A stretch of 64,000 bases of DNA from Protula sp. h YS-2021 (GCA_949752745.1 OX457027.1:57354053-57418052), one strand, 5' to 3'; numbered from the stretch's first letter, positions 51,171-63,239 are shown. Translations and numbers: made by a program. Notes: a model not told the origin generated them from the sequence alone.

Positions 51171-52142
51171 ATAGTAATACTTCATTCTGAGTGCGTACGC
51201 TATTATTTTTTGCCTGAAGCCGTAGGGTCGTACGGACTGACGCCGAAGGGGGAGGACCGTACACGCCCATAGGCTGAATCCAAAAAAACAATATCGTACG
51301 CACTCAGAATGATGTATTACTTTTATTATATGCCTACTTTTGTTATTTTTATGTCGTTCTTCGAAATTTTACCACGCACTATTTTTGCCCTCATAATGCT
51401 CGGATGGGGTGACGCGTGATCGGTACTGCGGTCAGCGAGCATTGAAATTTGACTCGGTTTTTGCACTTAAGAAAATAAATATTAAGTGTTTATTTGCTAC
51501 GTATAATGATTATTTCTGACGTAAAACCCCCTAGCCTGCGGCATTATATCAGTTATATCTTTATTATTCTCAAATCAATGCACACAAAATCACCCAAAGT
51601 ACGTGTGTAAAATTACCAACAATTTGCCCTTTAAAATAAATATTTACCTTCAAAAATGCCTTCCTTTCTGTCATCAGTGATAGTACACTTTAATTTATGT
51701 GCCTTAAACTCATGTGGTTTAAGAAGTAACCTCATAAGCCCGCCTCATCAACAAGTATTTTCTCCCTTTCGAACGTTCCTTCTTATTTTTGTCAGTTCAA
51801 CGGAAGTAACTCATTTCAACTCAAATCGCGAAATAACAACGCAACAAATACACAAATGGCGTAATTATATGGCATTTGTAATTAGATGACGTTTCGTTTT
51901 CAGGCCGCGCTGTAAACATCGTCACAGTAATAGCTCATGTATTGATTTTGAGGACGGTTGCAGTTCATTGTAACCCACTGTCTCTTCACTTTCAAGTCCG
52001 AAAACACGTGTTTTTTTTGTTTACTGTTTATATTTGATCGTATTATGAATATGCTTATAGGGGGAACCATGCAATCTGGCATATGAAAACTGCATGCTCG
52101 CTTTTTTATATCATTTCTTTGTACGCGGACATCTAGGCATAT
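51171..52142. mobile_element. 972-bp insertion in the LINE, with possible AATAAA target duplication
   Basis: The LINE frame stops after cgacaaataaa (to 51170) and resumes, in the same frame, at cactcatatctcacg (from 52149) to give THISRFNLSEKYQ. The hexamer aataaa occurs at 51165-51170 and at 52143-52148, as expected of a 6-bp target duplication. The left end is a foldback hairpin (separate entry). A 15-bp perfect inverted pair, tttattatatgccta at 51322-51336 and its complement at 52134-52148, bounds the rest. It is either one foldback-type element or an 827-bp element beside a hairpin MITE. There is no coding capacity. The 77- and 83-codon frames inside have no recognisable motifs. Confidence 0.75.
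51174..51320. repeat. Foldback hairpin of about 147 bp
   Basis: The left arm starts gtaatacttcattctgagtg and the right arm is its reverse complement with one mismatch over the first 27 bases (through gcgtacg). Weaker complementarity, including tattattttttg/tattgttttttt and a gtacgg block, extends almost to the centre. The whole could fold into a long imperfect hairpin. Confidence 0.88.
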
Positions 52143-52148
52143 AATAAA

Positions 52149-53028
52149 CACTCATATCTCACGCTTCAATCTGTCGGAAAAATATCAGTCAGCATATATA
52201 TCTATGCATAGCACTGAAACGGAATTAATGAAAGTGTTTAATGACATTCTTCTACACCTAGATAATCGACAAATAGTTTATGTTAACCTCCTGCAGTGCA
52301 GCATTCGATACGCTGGATCACACCATCATGCTCAAACGCCTGGAACAAATCTTTGGAATCCAAGGATAGGTTCTTGAGTGTTTCGCTCCTATCTTGTCGG
52401 CCGTGAAGTCCAAGTTATCATTGATGATGTGTTATCTGACATTAAGGAGCTAAATTGTTCTGCACCACAGGGTTCCAAAATTGGTCCCAGATTATACAGT
52501 GATTACACTAGACCACTTCGACATATTATGTTTGCTCTTCACCTCAGGATCCACTGCTATGCAGATGACATACAGATTAAAAGGTCAGCTAAACCTAAGT
52601 CAGTCATTGAACAACGCACAGCTTATGATAGTCTCACGAACAGCATCAATTCCATCAGTGATTGGATGTTCCGTAATAAATTAAAGCTGGACCAAGATAA
52701 AACTGAGTTCCTTGTGATCGCAAGCCCAAACAATATGGACAATATTGCAGTTCACAAGGTTCAACTTAAGGACACCGTAGTAGAGAGGACACAGGAGGCA
52801 CGCAATTTAGGGGGTAATCATGGATACAAAATGGAGATGCAGAAGCACATAAACGACATATGTAGACAGTGTCACCACTACATTCGCTGGATTTGGAGTA
52901 CTAAGCAATTCTTTACCGAAAATGCAGCCAAATGCCTTGTTCACGCGTTAGTGATTTCCCGTTTGGACTACGCGAACTGTGTTCTTGTTGGTCTACCAAC
53001 GATCACGTTATCCAAATTTGCAAAGGCA
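52149..53028 (+). pseudogene. LINE relic: reverse transcriptase core and C-terminal part (CR1-like)
   Basis: After the insertion the reverse transcriptase continues: NLSEKYQSAYISMHSTETEL, then a frameshifted palm block, and from 52378 an open frame of over 210 codons with FRSYLVGREVQVIIDD, SAPQGSKIGPRLYSDY and an intact catalytic box CYADDIQI (YADD at 52558-52569). NKLKLDQDKTEFLVI, a thumb-like stretch and ISRLDYANCVLVGLP follow. It ends at LSKFAKA and joins satellite at a shared gcataaa. The 3' untranslated region is absent. Stops upstream of 52378 and missing C-terminus make it non-functional. Confidence 0.9.
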
Positions 53029-53477
53029 TAAAACCCTTTCACACCCACCCGTACCCTTAGTTATACCATTGGCATCTTGAAGCTGCAAAGCACTCGTATT
53101 TTACATATGTGCCCTAGGTTCGAGCTTCAGCGACGCCTTTGCAGTTGGAATACACCCACAGCACCTTACTTCATCCAAACAAATGTCAACCAACCCAGGA
53201 GCTTATGCCTCTGTAACAGCAGGATATTGTTTTCAAAAATAGCCTTGGTGTGCTCTAGGTCTGTAGTCGCACATCAAATGTCCAGTGTAGCATTTATTAT
53301 CAACTTTTGGTATCCGTTGGCATCTCTGCTACTTGCTGTCACTGCATAAAGCCCTTTCACGCCCCACCCGTATTTTACATACGTGCCCTATGTCGGTATC
53401 CGTTCGCCAACATTTTGTGGAGAGCTTCAGCGCCGCTTTTTCAGCTAGAATACAACCACAGCATCTTTCTTCATCCA

Positions 53478-53534
53478 CCAGCCTCGGTGACCTAGTGGTT
53501 AGAGTGTCTGCCTCGAGACTGGAAGATCGTGAGT
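53478..53534 (+). mobile_element. SINE head fragment in satellite
   Basis: About 57 bases matching the tRNA-derived head of the SINE at 57842: gcctcggtgacctagtggtt followed by agagtgtctgcctcgaga and gatcgtgag. It contains the A-box region but stops before the B box and rejoins satellite at ccatatccgttc. It is a 3'-truncated or recombined remnant. Confidence 0.75.
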
Positions 53535-56500
53535 CCATATCCGTTCTTCAACATTTATGGAGAGCTTCAGCGCCGCTTTTGTAGTTGGAATACATGCACA
53601 GCACCATACTTCATCCAAACAAATGTCAACCAACCCAGCAGCTTGTGCCTCTGTAACAGCAGGATATTCTTTTCGAAAATCGCGCTGGTGTGCCCTTGGT
53701 CTGTAGTCGGACATCAAATGTCCAGTGTAGCATTTATTATCAACCTTTGGTATCCGTTGGCATCTCTGCTACTTAGCCTCATTGCATAAATCCCTTTCAC
53801 ACCCCACCCGTACCCCTATGTTATACCATTGGCCCCTTGAATCTCCAAAGCACTCGTATTTTACATATGTGCCCTATGTCCCTATCCGCTCCCCTACAGT
53901 TAATGAAGAGCTTCAGCGCCGCTTTTGCAGTTGGAATACACGAACAGCACCATACTACATCCAAACATATGATAACCAACCCAGCATCTTGTGCCTCTGT
54001 AACAGCAGGCAGGATATTGTTTTAGAAAATAGCCTTGGTGTGCCCTAGGTCCGTAGTCACACATCAAATGTCCAGTGTAGCATTTATAATGATCTGTTGG
54101 TATCCGTTGGCATCTCTGCTATTTGTTGTCACAGCATAAAACCCCTTCACACCTCCACCCGTACCCCTATGTTATACCATTGGCCCCTTGAAGCTCCAAA
54201 GTAATTGTATTTTACATATATGCCCTAGGTCCATATCCGTTCTTCAACATTTCTGGAGAGCTTCAGCGCCGCTTTTGCGGTTGAAATACACGCACAGCAC
54301 CATACTTCATCCAAACAAATGTCAACCAACCCAGCAGCTTGTGCCTCTGTAACAGCAGGATATTCTTTTCGAAAATCGCGCTGGTGTGCACTAGGTCCGT
54401 AGTCGGACATCAGATGTCCAGTGTAGAATTTATTATCAACCTTTGGTATCCGTTGGCTTCTCTGCTACTTAGTCTCACTGCATTAAGCCCTTTCACACCC
54501 CATCCGTACTCCTATGTAAACGATTGGCCCCTTGAACCTGCAAAGCACTCCTATTTTACATATGTGCGGTAGGTCCGTATCCACTCGGCAACATTTTATG
54601 GAGAGGTTCATCGCCGCTTTTGCAGTTGGAATACACCCATAGCACCTTACTTCATCCAAACAAATCTTAAACAATCCAGCAGCTTGTGCCTCTGTAACAG
54701 CAGGCAGGATATTGTTTTAGAAAATAGTATTGGTGTGCCCTAGGTTTGTAGTCGCACATCAAATGTCCAGTGTAGCATTTATTTTCAATTTTTGGTATCC
54801 CTTGGCATCTCTGCTACTTGCTGTAACTGCATAAAGAGCTTTCCCACCCCTCCGGTACCCTATGTTATACCATTGGCTCCTTGAAGCTGCAAAGCACTCG
54901 TATTTTACAAATGTGCCCGTATTATGATCTGTTGATATCCGTTGGCATCTCTGCTATTTGCTGTCACAGCATAAAGCCCCTTCACACCCCCACCCGTACC
55001 CCTATGTTATACCATTGGCCCCTTGAAGCTCCAAAGCACTCGTATTTTACATATATGCCCTATGTCCGTATCCGTTCGCCTACAGTTAATGAAGAGCTTC
55101 AGCGCCGCTTTTGCAGCTGGAATACACGCACAGCACCATACTGCATCCAAACATATGATAATCAACTCATCAGCTTGTGCCTCTGTAACAGCAGGCAGGA
55201 TATTGTTTTAGAATATAGCCTTGGTGTGCCCTAGGTCCGTAGTCGCACATCAAATGTCCAGTGTAGCATTTATAATGATCTGTTGGTATCCGTTGGCATC
55301 TCTGCTATTTGCTTTCACTGCATAAAGCCCTTTCACATCCCATCCGTACCCTATGTTATACCATTGGCCCTTTGAAGCTGCAAAGCACTCGCATTTTACA
55401 TATGTGCCCTATGTCCGTATCCGTTCGCCTACAGTTTATGGAGAGGTTCATCACCGATTTTGCAGTTGGAATACATCCACAGCACCTTACTTCATCCAAA
55501 CAAATGTCAACTAAACCAGCAGCTTATTGCTCTCTAACAGCAGGAAACTTTCGAAAAAAGCCTGGGTGTGCCCTAGATTCATAGTCGCACATCAGATGTC
55601 TACTGTAGCATTTATTATCAACTTTCGGTATCCGTTGGCATCTCTGCTACTTGCTCTCGGTGCATAAGGCCCTTTCACATCCCACCCGTACCCTTATGTT
55701 ATGCAATTGGCCCCTTGAAGCTGCAAAACACTCGTATTTTACATATCTGCCCTATGTCCGTATTTATTCGCCTACAGTTTATGAAGAGGTTCATCGCCGC
55801 TTTTGCAGTTGGAATAAACGCACAGCACCTTACTTCATCCAAACAAATGTCAACCAACCCAGCAGCTTACGCCTCTGTAACAGCAGGATATTGTTTTCGA
55901 AAATAGCCTTGGTGTGCCCTAGGTCCGTAGTCGGACATCAAATTCCAGTGTAGCATTTATTATCAACCTTTGGTATCCGTTGGCATCTCTGCTACTTGCT
56001 CTCACTGCATTAAGCACTGTCTCACCCCTCCCGTACCCTATGTTATACCATTGGCCCCTTGAAGCTGCAAAGCACTTGTATTTTACGTATGTGCACTAGG
56101 TCCATATCCGTTCTTCAACATTTATGGAGAGCTTCAGCGCCGCGTTTGCAGTTGAAATACACCCACAGCTCAATACTTCATCCAAACAAATGCTAAACAA
56201 TCCAGCAGCTTGTGCCTCTGTAACAGCAGGCATTTATTGTTTTTGAAAGTAGCCGTGGTGTACCCTAGGTCCGTAGTCGCACATCAAATGTCCAGTGTAG
56301 CATTTATTATGAACTTTTGGTATCCGTTGGCATCTCTGCTACTTGCTTTGACTGTATAAAGCCCTTTCACCCCAACCCGTACCCCTATGTAAACGATTGG
56401 CCCCTTGAAGCTGCAAAGCACTCCTATTTTACATATGTGCGGTAGGAGCGTATCCGTTCGCCTACAGTTTATGGAGAGGTTCATCGCCGCTTTTGCAGTT

Positions 56501-57431
56501 GGAATACACCCACAGCACCTTACTTCATCCAAACAAATGTTAAACAACCCAGCAGCTTACGCCTCTGTAACAGCAGGATATTGTTTTCGAAAATGGTCTT
56601 GGTGTGCCCTAGGTCCGTGGTGGCACATTAAATGTCTAGTGTAGCATTTATTATCAAGTTTTGGTATTCGTTGCTATCTTTGCTACTTGCTCTCACTGCA
56701 CAAAGGTTTTTCATACCCCACTCGTACCCCAATGTTATACCATTGGTCTCTTGAAGCTGCAACACACTCGTATTTTACGTATGTGCCCTAGGTCCGTATC
56801 CGTTCGCCAATATTTTATGGACAGCTTCAGCGCCGCTTACACAGATGGAACACAGTCAGAACACCTTACTTCACCCAACAAATGTCAACCAACTCAGCAT
56901 GTTATACCTCTCTAACAGCAGGAAACTTTCGAAAAAAGCCTTGGTGTGCCCTAGATCCGTAGTCGCACATCAGATGTCCAGTGTAGCATTTATTTTCAAC
57001 TTTTGGTATCCGTTGGCATCTCTGCTACTTGCTGTCACTGCATAAAGCCCTTTCACACCCGACCCGTACCCCTATGTTATACGATTGGCCCCTTGAAGCT
57101 CCAAAGCACTCGTATGTTACATATGTGCCCTAGGTCCATATCCGTTCTTCAACATTTATGGAGAGCTGCAGCGCCGCGTTTGCAGTTGGAATACACCCAC
57201 AGCACAATACTTCATCCAAACAAATGTTAACCAACCCAGCAGCTTGTGCATCTGTAATAGCACGCAGGATGTTGTTTTCGAATATAGCCTTGGTGTGCCC
57301 TAGGTGCGTAGTCGCACATCAGATGTCCAGCGTAGCATTTATTATGAACTTTTGGTGTCCGTTGGCATCTCCCTACCTGCTATCACTGCATAAAGCCCTT
57401 TCACACCCAACCCGTACCCTTAGGTTCGTAG

Positions 57432-57530
57432 TAGGGTTGGAAGGAGGACTGGAAGTATAATGTGGCAGGAGGATCCCGATATGACCATAGTAGTTGAAAG
57501 AGATCTTTAAAACAATACAATACAATACAG
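57432..57530 (+). mobile_element. 5'-truncated SINE in satellite
   Basis: The 3' part of the same SINE family: ggaggactggaagtataatg, tggcaggaggatcccgatat, ccatagtagttgaaagagat, then a (caata)n-type tail. Satellite resumes at tgttttcgaaaatagcc, so it lies within the last monomers of the array. Confidence 0.8.
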
Positions 57531-57841
57531 TGTTTTCGAAAATAGCCATGGTGTGCCCTAGGTCCGTAGTCGCACATCAAATGTCCAGTGTAGCATTTAT
57601 TATCAACTTTTGGTATCCGTTGGCATCTCTGCTATCACTGCTGTGACTGCATAAAGCCCTTTTACACCCCACCCAACCCCCATGTTATAGTATTGACATG
57701 GTAAAAAGTTCAAACTTTTCCTTTTATTTTTGGCGTGATAGTGTACCTACCATGGGGGGGGGATGGGTTGGTGGTTTGAGTTCAAAAACCTTTTAGCCCT
57801 GTTAATAAACTATGGCTAGTTTTAATGATACATCCTTTGAA

Positions 57842-58078
57842 ACCAGCATCGGTTGCCTAGTGGTTAGAGTGTCCAGCTCGAGATGATAGAGCGTGGATTC
57901 AAACCCCGGTCGGGTCACACCTAAGACTTTAAAATTGGGACTCGTCCTTGCTACCCTGTGAGGCACTCCACATGTAAAGGTTAGAAGGAGTTCTGGAATG
58001 GCCCATTTCAGTATAATGTGGCAGGGGGATCCCGACATGACAATGGCAGTTGAAAGGGATCTAAAGAACAATACCAAT
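57842..58078 (+). mobile_element. Full-length tRNA-derived SINE with target-site duplication
   Basis: A 237-bp element flanked by atcctttgaa (57832-57841) and atcctttcaa (58079-58088), a 10-bp target duplication with one mismatch. The head has an A-box-like ctagtggttagagtg and a B-box-like ggattcaaacccc, as in RNA polymerase III promoters, with a ctcgaga anticodon-loop-like word. The body contains aagactttaaaattgggact and gtataatgtggcagggggat, and the tail is AAC/AAT-rich rather than poly(A), which suggests a LINE partner with a similar tail. Two further pieces of the family lie at 53478 and 57432. Confidence 0.9.
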
Positions 58079-58088
58079 ATCCTTTCAA

Positions 58089-59764
58089 TACTATGTGTAG
58101 CTTTAATTGACTAAATTTATAAGTGAGATACATTCCGTATGGATAAGGTGTTGGTAATAATCCTCTTCTGTGTAGACTGACATTGTTGAGCTACCACCGG
58201 AGAGCGCCCGTACGTTACATAAGAAATCGTTATGCATGCACCTTGCAGGAGCCAAACCCACAATAGCTGCTGCGGACAAGCCTATATACAAAACTCATAG
58301 CGGAGAGAGGGGAATAGGGAATGCTGCAAAGAAATGAAGCAATGCTCTTTTAACGTTATCAAACTTATAGTGTTAATAAGGTTGTTGAAGAAGTCTGTCC
58401 GTGGACATAAAATGCATTACAAAGGTGAAAACAGAAGCGTCCAATTTTGCTCGAAATTATTGCAAGGAGGCCTCATGGCGAGCATTGATGTCAAGTAAAC
58501 TGATTGGAATTTGTATGGAAAACAGCACTGTTTTTATCTGCAAAGGCTATTTAGTGAGTTTATTTGTCGATATTTGACCTAGTTTGGTAAAAGGGCCATA
58601 TAAAATATAAGCGAAGAAGCTGAGGGGAACATTCATGTTCAATTCACACACAAATAGGCTGCATGTGTAGGTGTAATATCCTTTTTAAGATTTCCCACCA
58701 TTCTGGTCCATACTGCGAAAAAAGTGGTGACGCGTTCTGTTACCATTGCTACTCACCTTTTTCAAATTTGGTATTCCTTACGCCTATTGCATTTTCTTTC
58801 ACTTAATTATCCTTAGCTGATTGATTCATATTTCATATATTAGGCACATCCTTGAAGTCTGTACTATATCTAAGTGGCTTACAGAAAGGTCTCTAGTATA
58901 AATGCACTTACTTTTTTTATTAACAATAATATCTTAATTTGTTTAAATAAATGCTTTACATAATTACATCTGAAATATTGCCATTCATAATAAAGTTAAT
59001 AATGCCACTTGATAAATTAACATGACATTTCACTTAATGCACTTACATTTACAGTTAAATGAAAGTCTATACGATATGAAAAAGAAAATCATGTCAGAAC
59101 GAATTGTTGCTTAAATAATGTTTCATTTTCCATGTTTATGTCTGCTTTCTTTTTCCTTATCAAGCTTATTTAATTAATCAAATCTAATGTTACAATTAGT
59201 AAATAATTATGCGAAAATAATCCTTTCTTTTAAAATATTTCACTGTTTCTCTTCACTTAATACTACGTTTTACTAATGATTTCAATCAGCATTGAACTGG
59301 AACTGTTGTCAAAGTTTGACAGAATGAAGGTAATGCATATTTGCATAATATTAATAAAATATCCATTACGAACATACTGACCGTTTTTTTTCTTAGCCCA
59401 TGTTCTTTTTATTTCTCATCTCTTCTATTTAAGTATGAACGAACTACGACTAATTAACTTTTCTTAGCTAACAGTTTCTTTTTCCTTATAATATCGAATG
59501 CATTGTTTAGAAAATAAAAATTAAAAGAACATATCCATTCAACATACAAACAGAAGTATGTAATAATTCCACGTTCTTAAAATATATCTGCATCCAACAT
59601 AACAGAACGTATGACTTAATCTTCATTCATTGTCTTCATGACCCCCAAACTTTTTTATTTCCATTTAGTTTTTGCAGTGACGCATACTTCATAATGATGT
59701 TTTACTATTTATGTGTACAAAACTAATGAAAAAATAGAACAAATTATATGAACTTGAACGGTTT
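58089..59764. other. AT-rich unique region, nothing recognised
   Basis: Very AT-rich sequence with no tandem structure. A minus-strand frame of 62 codons at 58103-58291 has a peptide-like composition, but no domain, splice partner or start context supports it as a gene. Confidence 0.55.
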
Positions 59765-61090
59765 TTAGACCAGCCGACTATGTTGAGCTGGTCTTATCCT
59801 ATCAAAAGAGGGGTATCCGTCGTCTGTATGCACGTATGTACGTGTGTAAACTTTTACTTAAAATGCTTCTCCTTCAGTTTTGATCCGATTCCTCTCAAAT
59901 TTTACACGAATGTTCTCTAGGTATACATCTCTTACAAAATTTTTTTTGGCGATCCGCCAAAAATTGGCCAGATGGGGGACATTTGAAATTTTTCGGTTGC
60001 CAATTTTCAAAATGCTTCTTCTCCCACAATTTTGATCAGATGCCTTTCCCATTTTGGATAGTTGTTGTCTAAGTACACTTCTCGTGAAAATTACTCTTTT
60101 TAGCGATCCGCCAAAAATTGGCTAAATGGGGGACATTTGAAATATTTTTGTTGCCAATTTTCAAAATGCTTCTTCTCCCACAATTTTAACTAGATTTTCT
60201 TGATATTTTGCACAAATATTTATTAGGTAGGTTTCTTTTCAAAAATTTCTCATTTGCCGATCCGCCAAAAATTGGTTAAATGGGGGACATTTTTTAATTT
60301 TTTGGTATCTAATTTTCAAATTGCTTCTTCTCCAATAATTCTGATCGGATTCCTGTCCAATTTTGAAAAGTTGTTCTCTAGGTACACCTCTCTTTAAAAA
60401 TTACTGTTTTTGGCGATCCGCCAAAAATGGCAAAGTTGGAGACATTTGTAATTTCATGGTTGCCAATTTTCAAAGTGCTTCTTCTCCCACAATTTTGATC
60501 AGATTTTCTTAATATTTTGCACAAATATTCCCTAGGAAGGCCTCTTTTCACAAATTGCTCATTTTGGCGATCCGCCAACAATTGGCGAAATGGGGGATAT
60601 TTTTTAATTTTTTGGTATCTAATTTTCAAATTGCTTCTTCGCCCACAATTCCTTTCCAATTTCGAATAGTTGTTGTCTAGGTACATTTTTTTGAAAAGTT
60701 ACTCTTTTTGGTGATCCGCCAAAAATTGGCTAAATGGGGGGCATTTGAAATTTTTTGTTGTTGATTTTCAAAATGCTTTTACTCCCACAATTTTGATCAG
60801 ATTTTCTTTATATTTTGCACAAATATTCCCTAAGAAGGCCTCTTTTCATGTATTACTCATTTTGTCGATCCACCAAATATTGGCCAAATGGGGGACATTT
60901 TTAAATTTTTTCGTATCTAATTTTCAAATTGCTTCTTCGCCCACAATTTTGATCGGATTCCTTTCCCATTTTGGATAGTTGTTCTCTGGATACACCTCTC
61001 TTAAAAATTACTCTTTTTGGCGATCCGCCAAAAATTGGCTAAATGGGGGACATTTGAATTTTTGTGTTGCCAATTTTCAAAATGCCCTTG
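59765..61090 (+). repeat. Second array of the 155-bp monomer class with head
   Basis: A head with hairpin gaccagc (59768-59774) and gctggtc (59787-59793), then ggtatccgtcgtctgtatgc, leads into about eight monomers of roughly 155 bp. Each carries cttcttctcccacaattttg, ttttgcacaaatattccct and ggcgatccgccaaaaattgg. The same monomer class and orientation occur at 3826-4345. Two alternating monomer variants (with attttgatcagattttctt and with cctttcccattttggatag) point to a dimer-like organisation of about 310 bp. Confidence 0.9.
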
Positions 61091-63239
61091 CGCAGTTTTC
61101 AAAAGAATCTGTCGAGCATACCTACCAAACAGGAATTAAAACACCTCTGCATGTCCTGCCACGTTCAAGGGTTGGAACAAGTTGCGCATAAAGATTTGTA
61201 CATAATCTAAATTTTGTCCCGCGCAGCATGAGTTGATAGACACGTCCAATAGACCCAAACAAAATTTGAAGTTGAAGCCACTTCTTCGAGACATTTTGGA
61301 CGACAGATCATATTCAAGGCATATATATATATATTGTATGCAATTTCATAAGCATACGTATTCCGGATATAACCATACACATGCAAAAGGGGACGAAGGA
61401 CATCCAAAAACCTTAATATATCGCAACACCGCACATGAAGGTTCTATCTTTTATGAGGGTATCGCATCGTCCTCTCACATTTGTGGAAAAAGCACTCATG
61501 GGATTTCCCCGTTTTCCTTGACAAAATTAAGGTAATGCAGTGCTTTGTTAGCATGTCACTGAAGAACAGATCAACACTGTCACTGCTTCTGTAGAGACTG
61601 TTTTAATTTTATGGAGCATTTCCTCGAATTGTTTTTGGATTGCAAGGTGAACATCCTTTGAAATGAACATTAACATGTAAGAAAAATGAGAGTACGAAAT
61701 TGAATAAAAAACGATAAATACTTTACACTGAACAGACTACTCTTTATATTACCCTGTAAAACACATTACGGCTCACAGATCACACTTTTATACATCTTTA
61801 TTTCTTTGTAAATGAACTACCATTAAATGGTCATGGCACTTAAATTTTTAACAATTATTACCAAATAATGTACTACCATTCTTTTATGTGCACGAAAGTA
61901 AACATGGCATTCATGTAATCTTACTGTTTGTCAACTTCTTCACAACAAATTTATCCAAATAAAGTAGCAAACATAATTTCAAGCATTACTTAGCCTAAAC
62001 CACATGAAAACCATAATTGCCCATAGTATGGTCATACTGTGCAGTTGCAGTAGAGTAGCACAGATGGAAAGACACGTCTATAGGGACATCTTTACCTTTG
62101 ACCCAATGTAATCAGTGGCATATCCGTAGTTTACGTCTCTTTTCGTGAAATTGACGAACAGTGAAGAGCAATTCTTTTGCTGGTGCAGGGAGGCTAAAAT
62201 ATAAAACGAAGAAGATGAAACATATGAAGAATAAACCGAAAATATGTATTCTATTTTAGCGATGTTGTGACGTTAAAGTAAATTTTGTTCTAAATTGTGA
62301 TATATATATTCAAGTTTTGTTGATGACATCTTTCACTCTCACCCAGGAATTCGCTTAGGTCGTTCTCCAAAGCTGACAGCTAAGAATAAACAAAGTTAAC
62401 CAATTAAGCATGATTTTCTTTTGTTTTAACAAACGCTTAAGATGTTTCTTCGAATAAGTAAATGGACAATTCATGAATGTAGAAATGGTGACAAGAAAAT
62501 AGTAAGTTCTGCGAATAATTTATGGCGTCTCTGTTCATCACAACTGGAAAACGCTAGGTATCGTATAAACCTGTCAAAATGAAATAAGACTTGACATTTC
62601 AAACCTCAGCGCCCCAATCCAAATCTTCGAATTCCTTTTCAGAGTGGGAAGAAACTTAAAGGATTTCTTAAATAATACCTATATGATGTAGTATACATGG
62701 CAATTTAGAAAAGCAAATTCACAATAACTTTCATTGTAAATGTTAAACACAGCCCATACTGCCGAAACATTTTTTTGAGGAGCTGACCAAGAAAACGGCC
62801 ACAAATGAAACTTAGAACAAGTGTCTGTAAATGCTGAGTGGTTCTCTGCTGTGATTGCTAATATTGTAAACCAACATCACTCTCAGATAATATCAATAAG
62901 AACGACGTGTTTAATATTCACAGTTCACAAAAACTTGAAAAAATTGCCAAAAATATACTGGTAAAATATAACAGAAGAATAGTTGCTGACCAAGTGGTGT
63001 AGTTTTCGAAGCGTGACCTTCATCTTTGGATGTTTTCCATTCATGAAAACCTTAAAAGTAATTTGTAAAAAATGTGAGTACACACCAACACACAAAAATA
63101 TTAGTTATGGGATTTGTTGGATCAAACGACCGGTCATTAGCATGTAAAGTTGTGTCAACTTTGTGCTAACCTCAGATATCGATTAATTTGTAGCAAGAAA
63201 TGCATTTCCTATGATTCAAATAAGAGGAGGAGGGAAATA
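61091..63239. other. AT-rich unique region, no firm feature
   Basis: No repeat array or firm gene. There is a short (AT)n run at 61322-61334. A 40-codon minus-strand frame at 61548-61670 (start MFISKDVHLAIQKQFEEML) has plausible amphipathic composition but no recognised family and could be chance. Confidence 0.5.

Larger units (their letters stand above)
15043..57692 (+). repeat. 345-346-bp satellite mega-array (about 90 monomers)
   Basis: A tandem array of a unit of about 345-346 bp (for example 43383 to 43728 to 44074). Words along the unit, in order, are agctgcaaagcactcgtatt, tgccctaggtccgtatccg, gagcttcagcgccgcttttg, ttacttcatccaaacaaatg, tatgcctctgtaacagcagg, ttgttttcgaaaatagcc, catcaaatgtccagtgtagc, cttttggtatccgttggcat and tcactgcataaagccctttc. 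One forward frame is open for most of a unit and ends at the taa of gcataaag. The next frame is open for about 93 codons, so dozens of similar frames appear. They shift frame between units, show no conserved start and are best read as satellite by-products. The array is interrupted by LINEs, SINE pieces and LINE 3' fragments, listed separately. Confidence 0.96.

Noticed and set aside
51171..52142. Solo LTR interpretation of the insertion in the LINE
   Set aside because: The ends are not TG...CA, one end is a large hairpin and there is a 15-bp inverted pair. No primer-binding or polypurine context was found.
52378..53031. Intact reverse transcriptase gene
   Set aside because: The 217-codon frame holds YADD but begins inside the domain after frameshifts and stops, and lacks the C-terminal end. 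It is a fragment.
15863..57460. Dozens of 60-155-codon open frames on both strands of the 346-bp satellite, many nearly identical
   Set aside because: They repeat with the monomer, change frame between units and end at the same satellite stop (gcataaag). Those spanning a LINE junction mix both sequences. Nothing indicates a conserved start or coding constraint.
58103..58291. 62-codon minus-strand frame with gene-like composition
   Set aside because: No domain, no clear splice partner, and an isolated position in AT-rich sequence; chance cannot be excluded.
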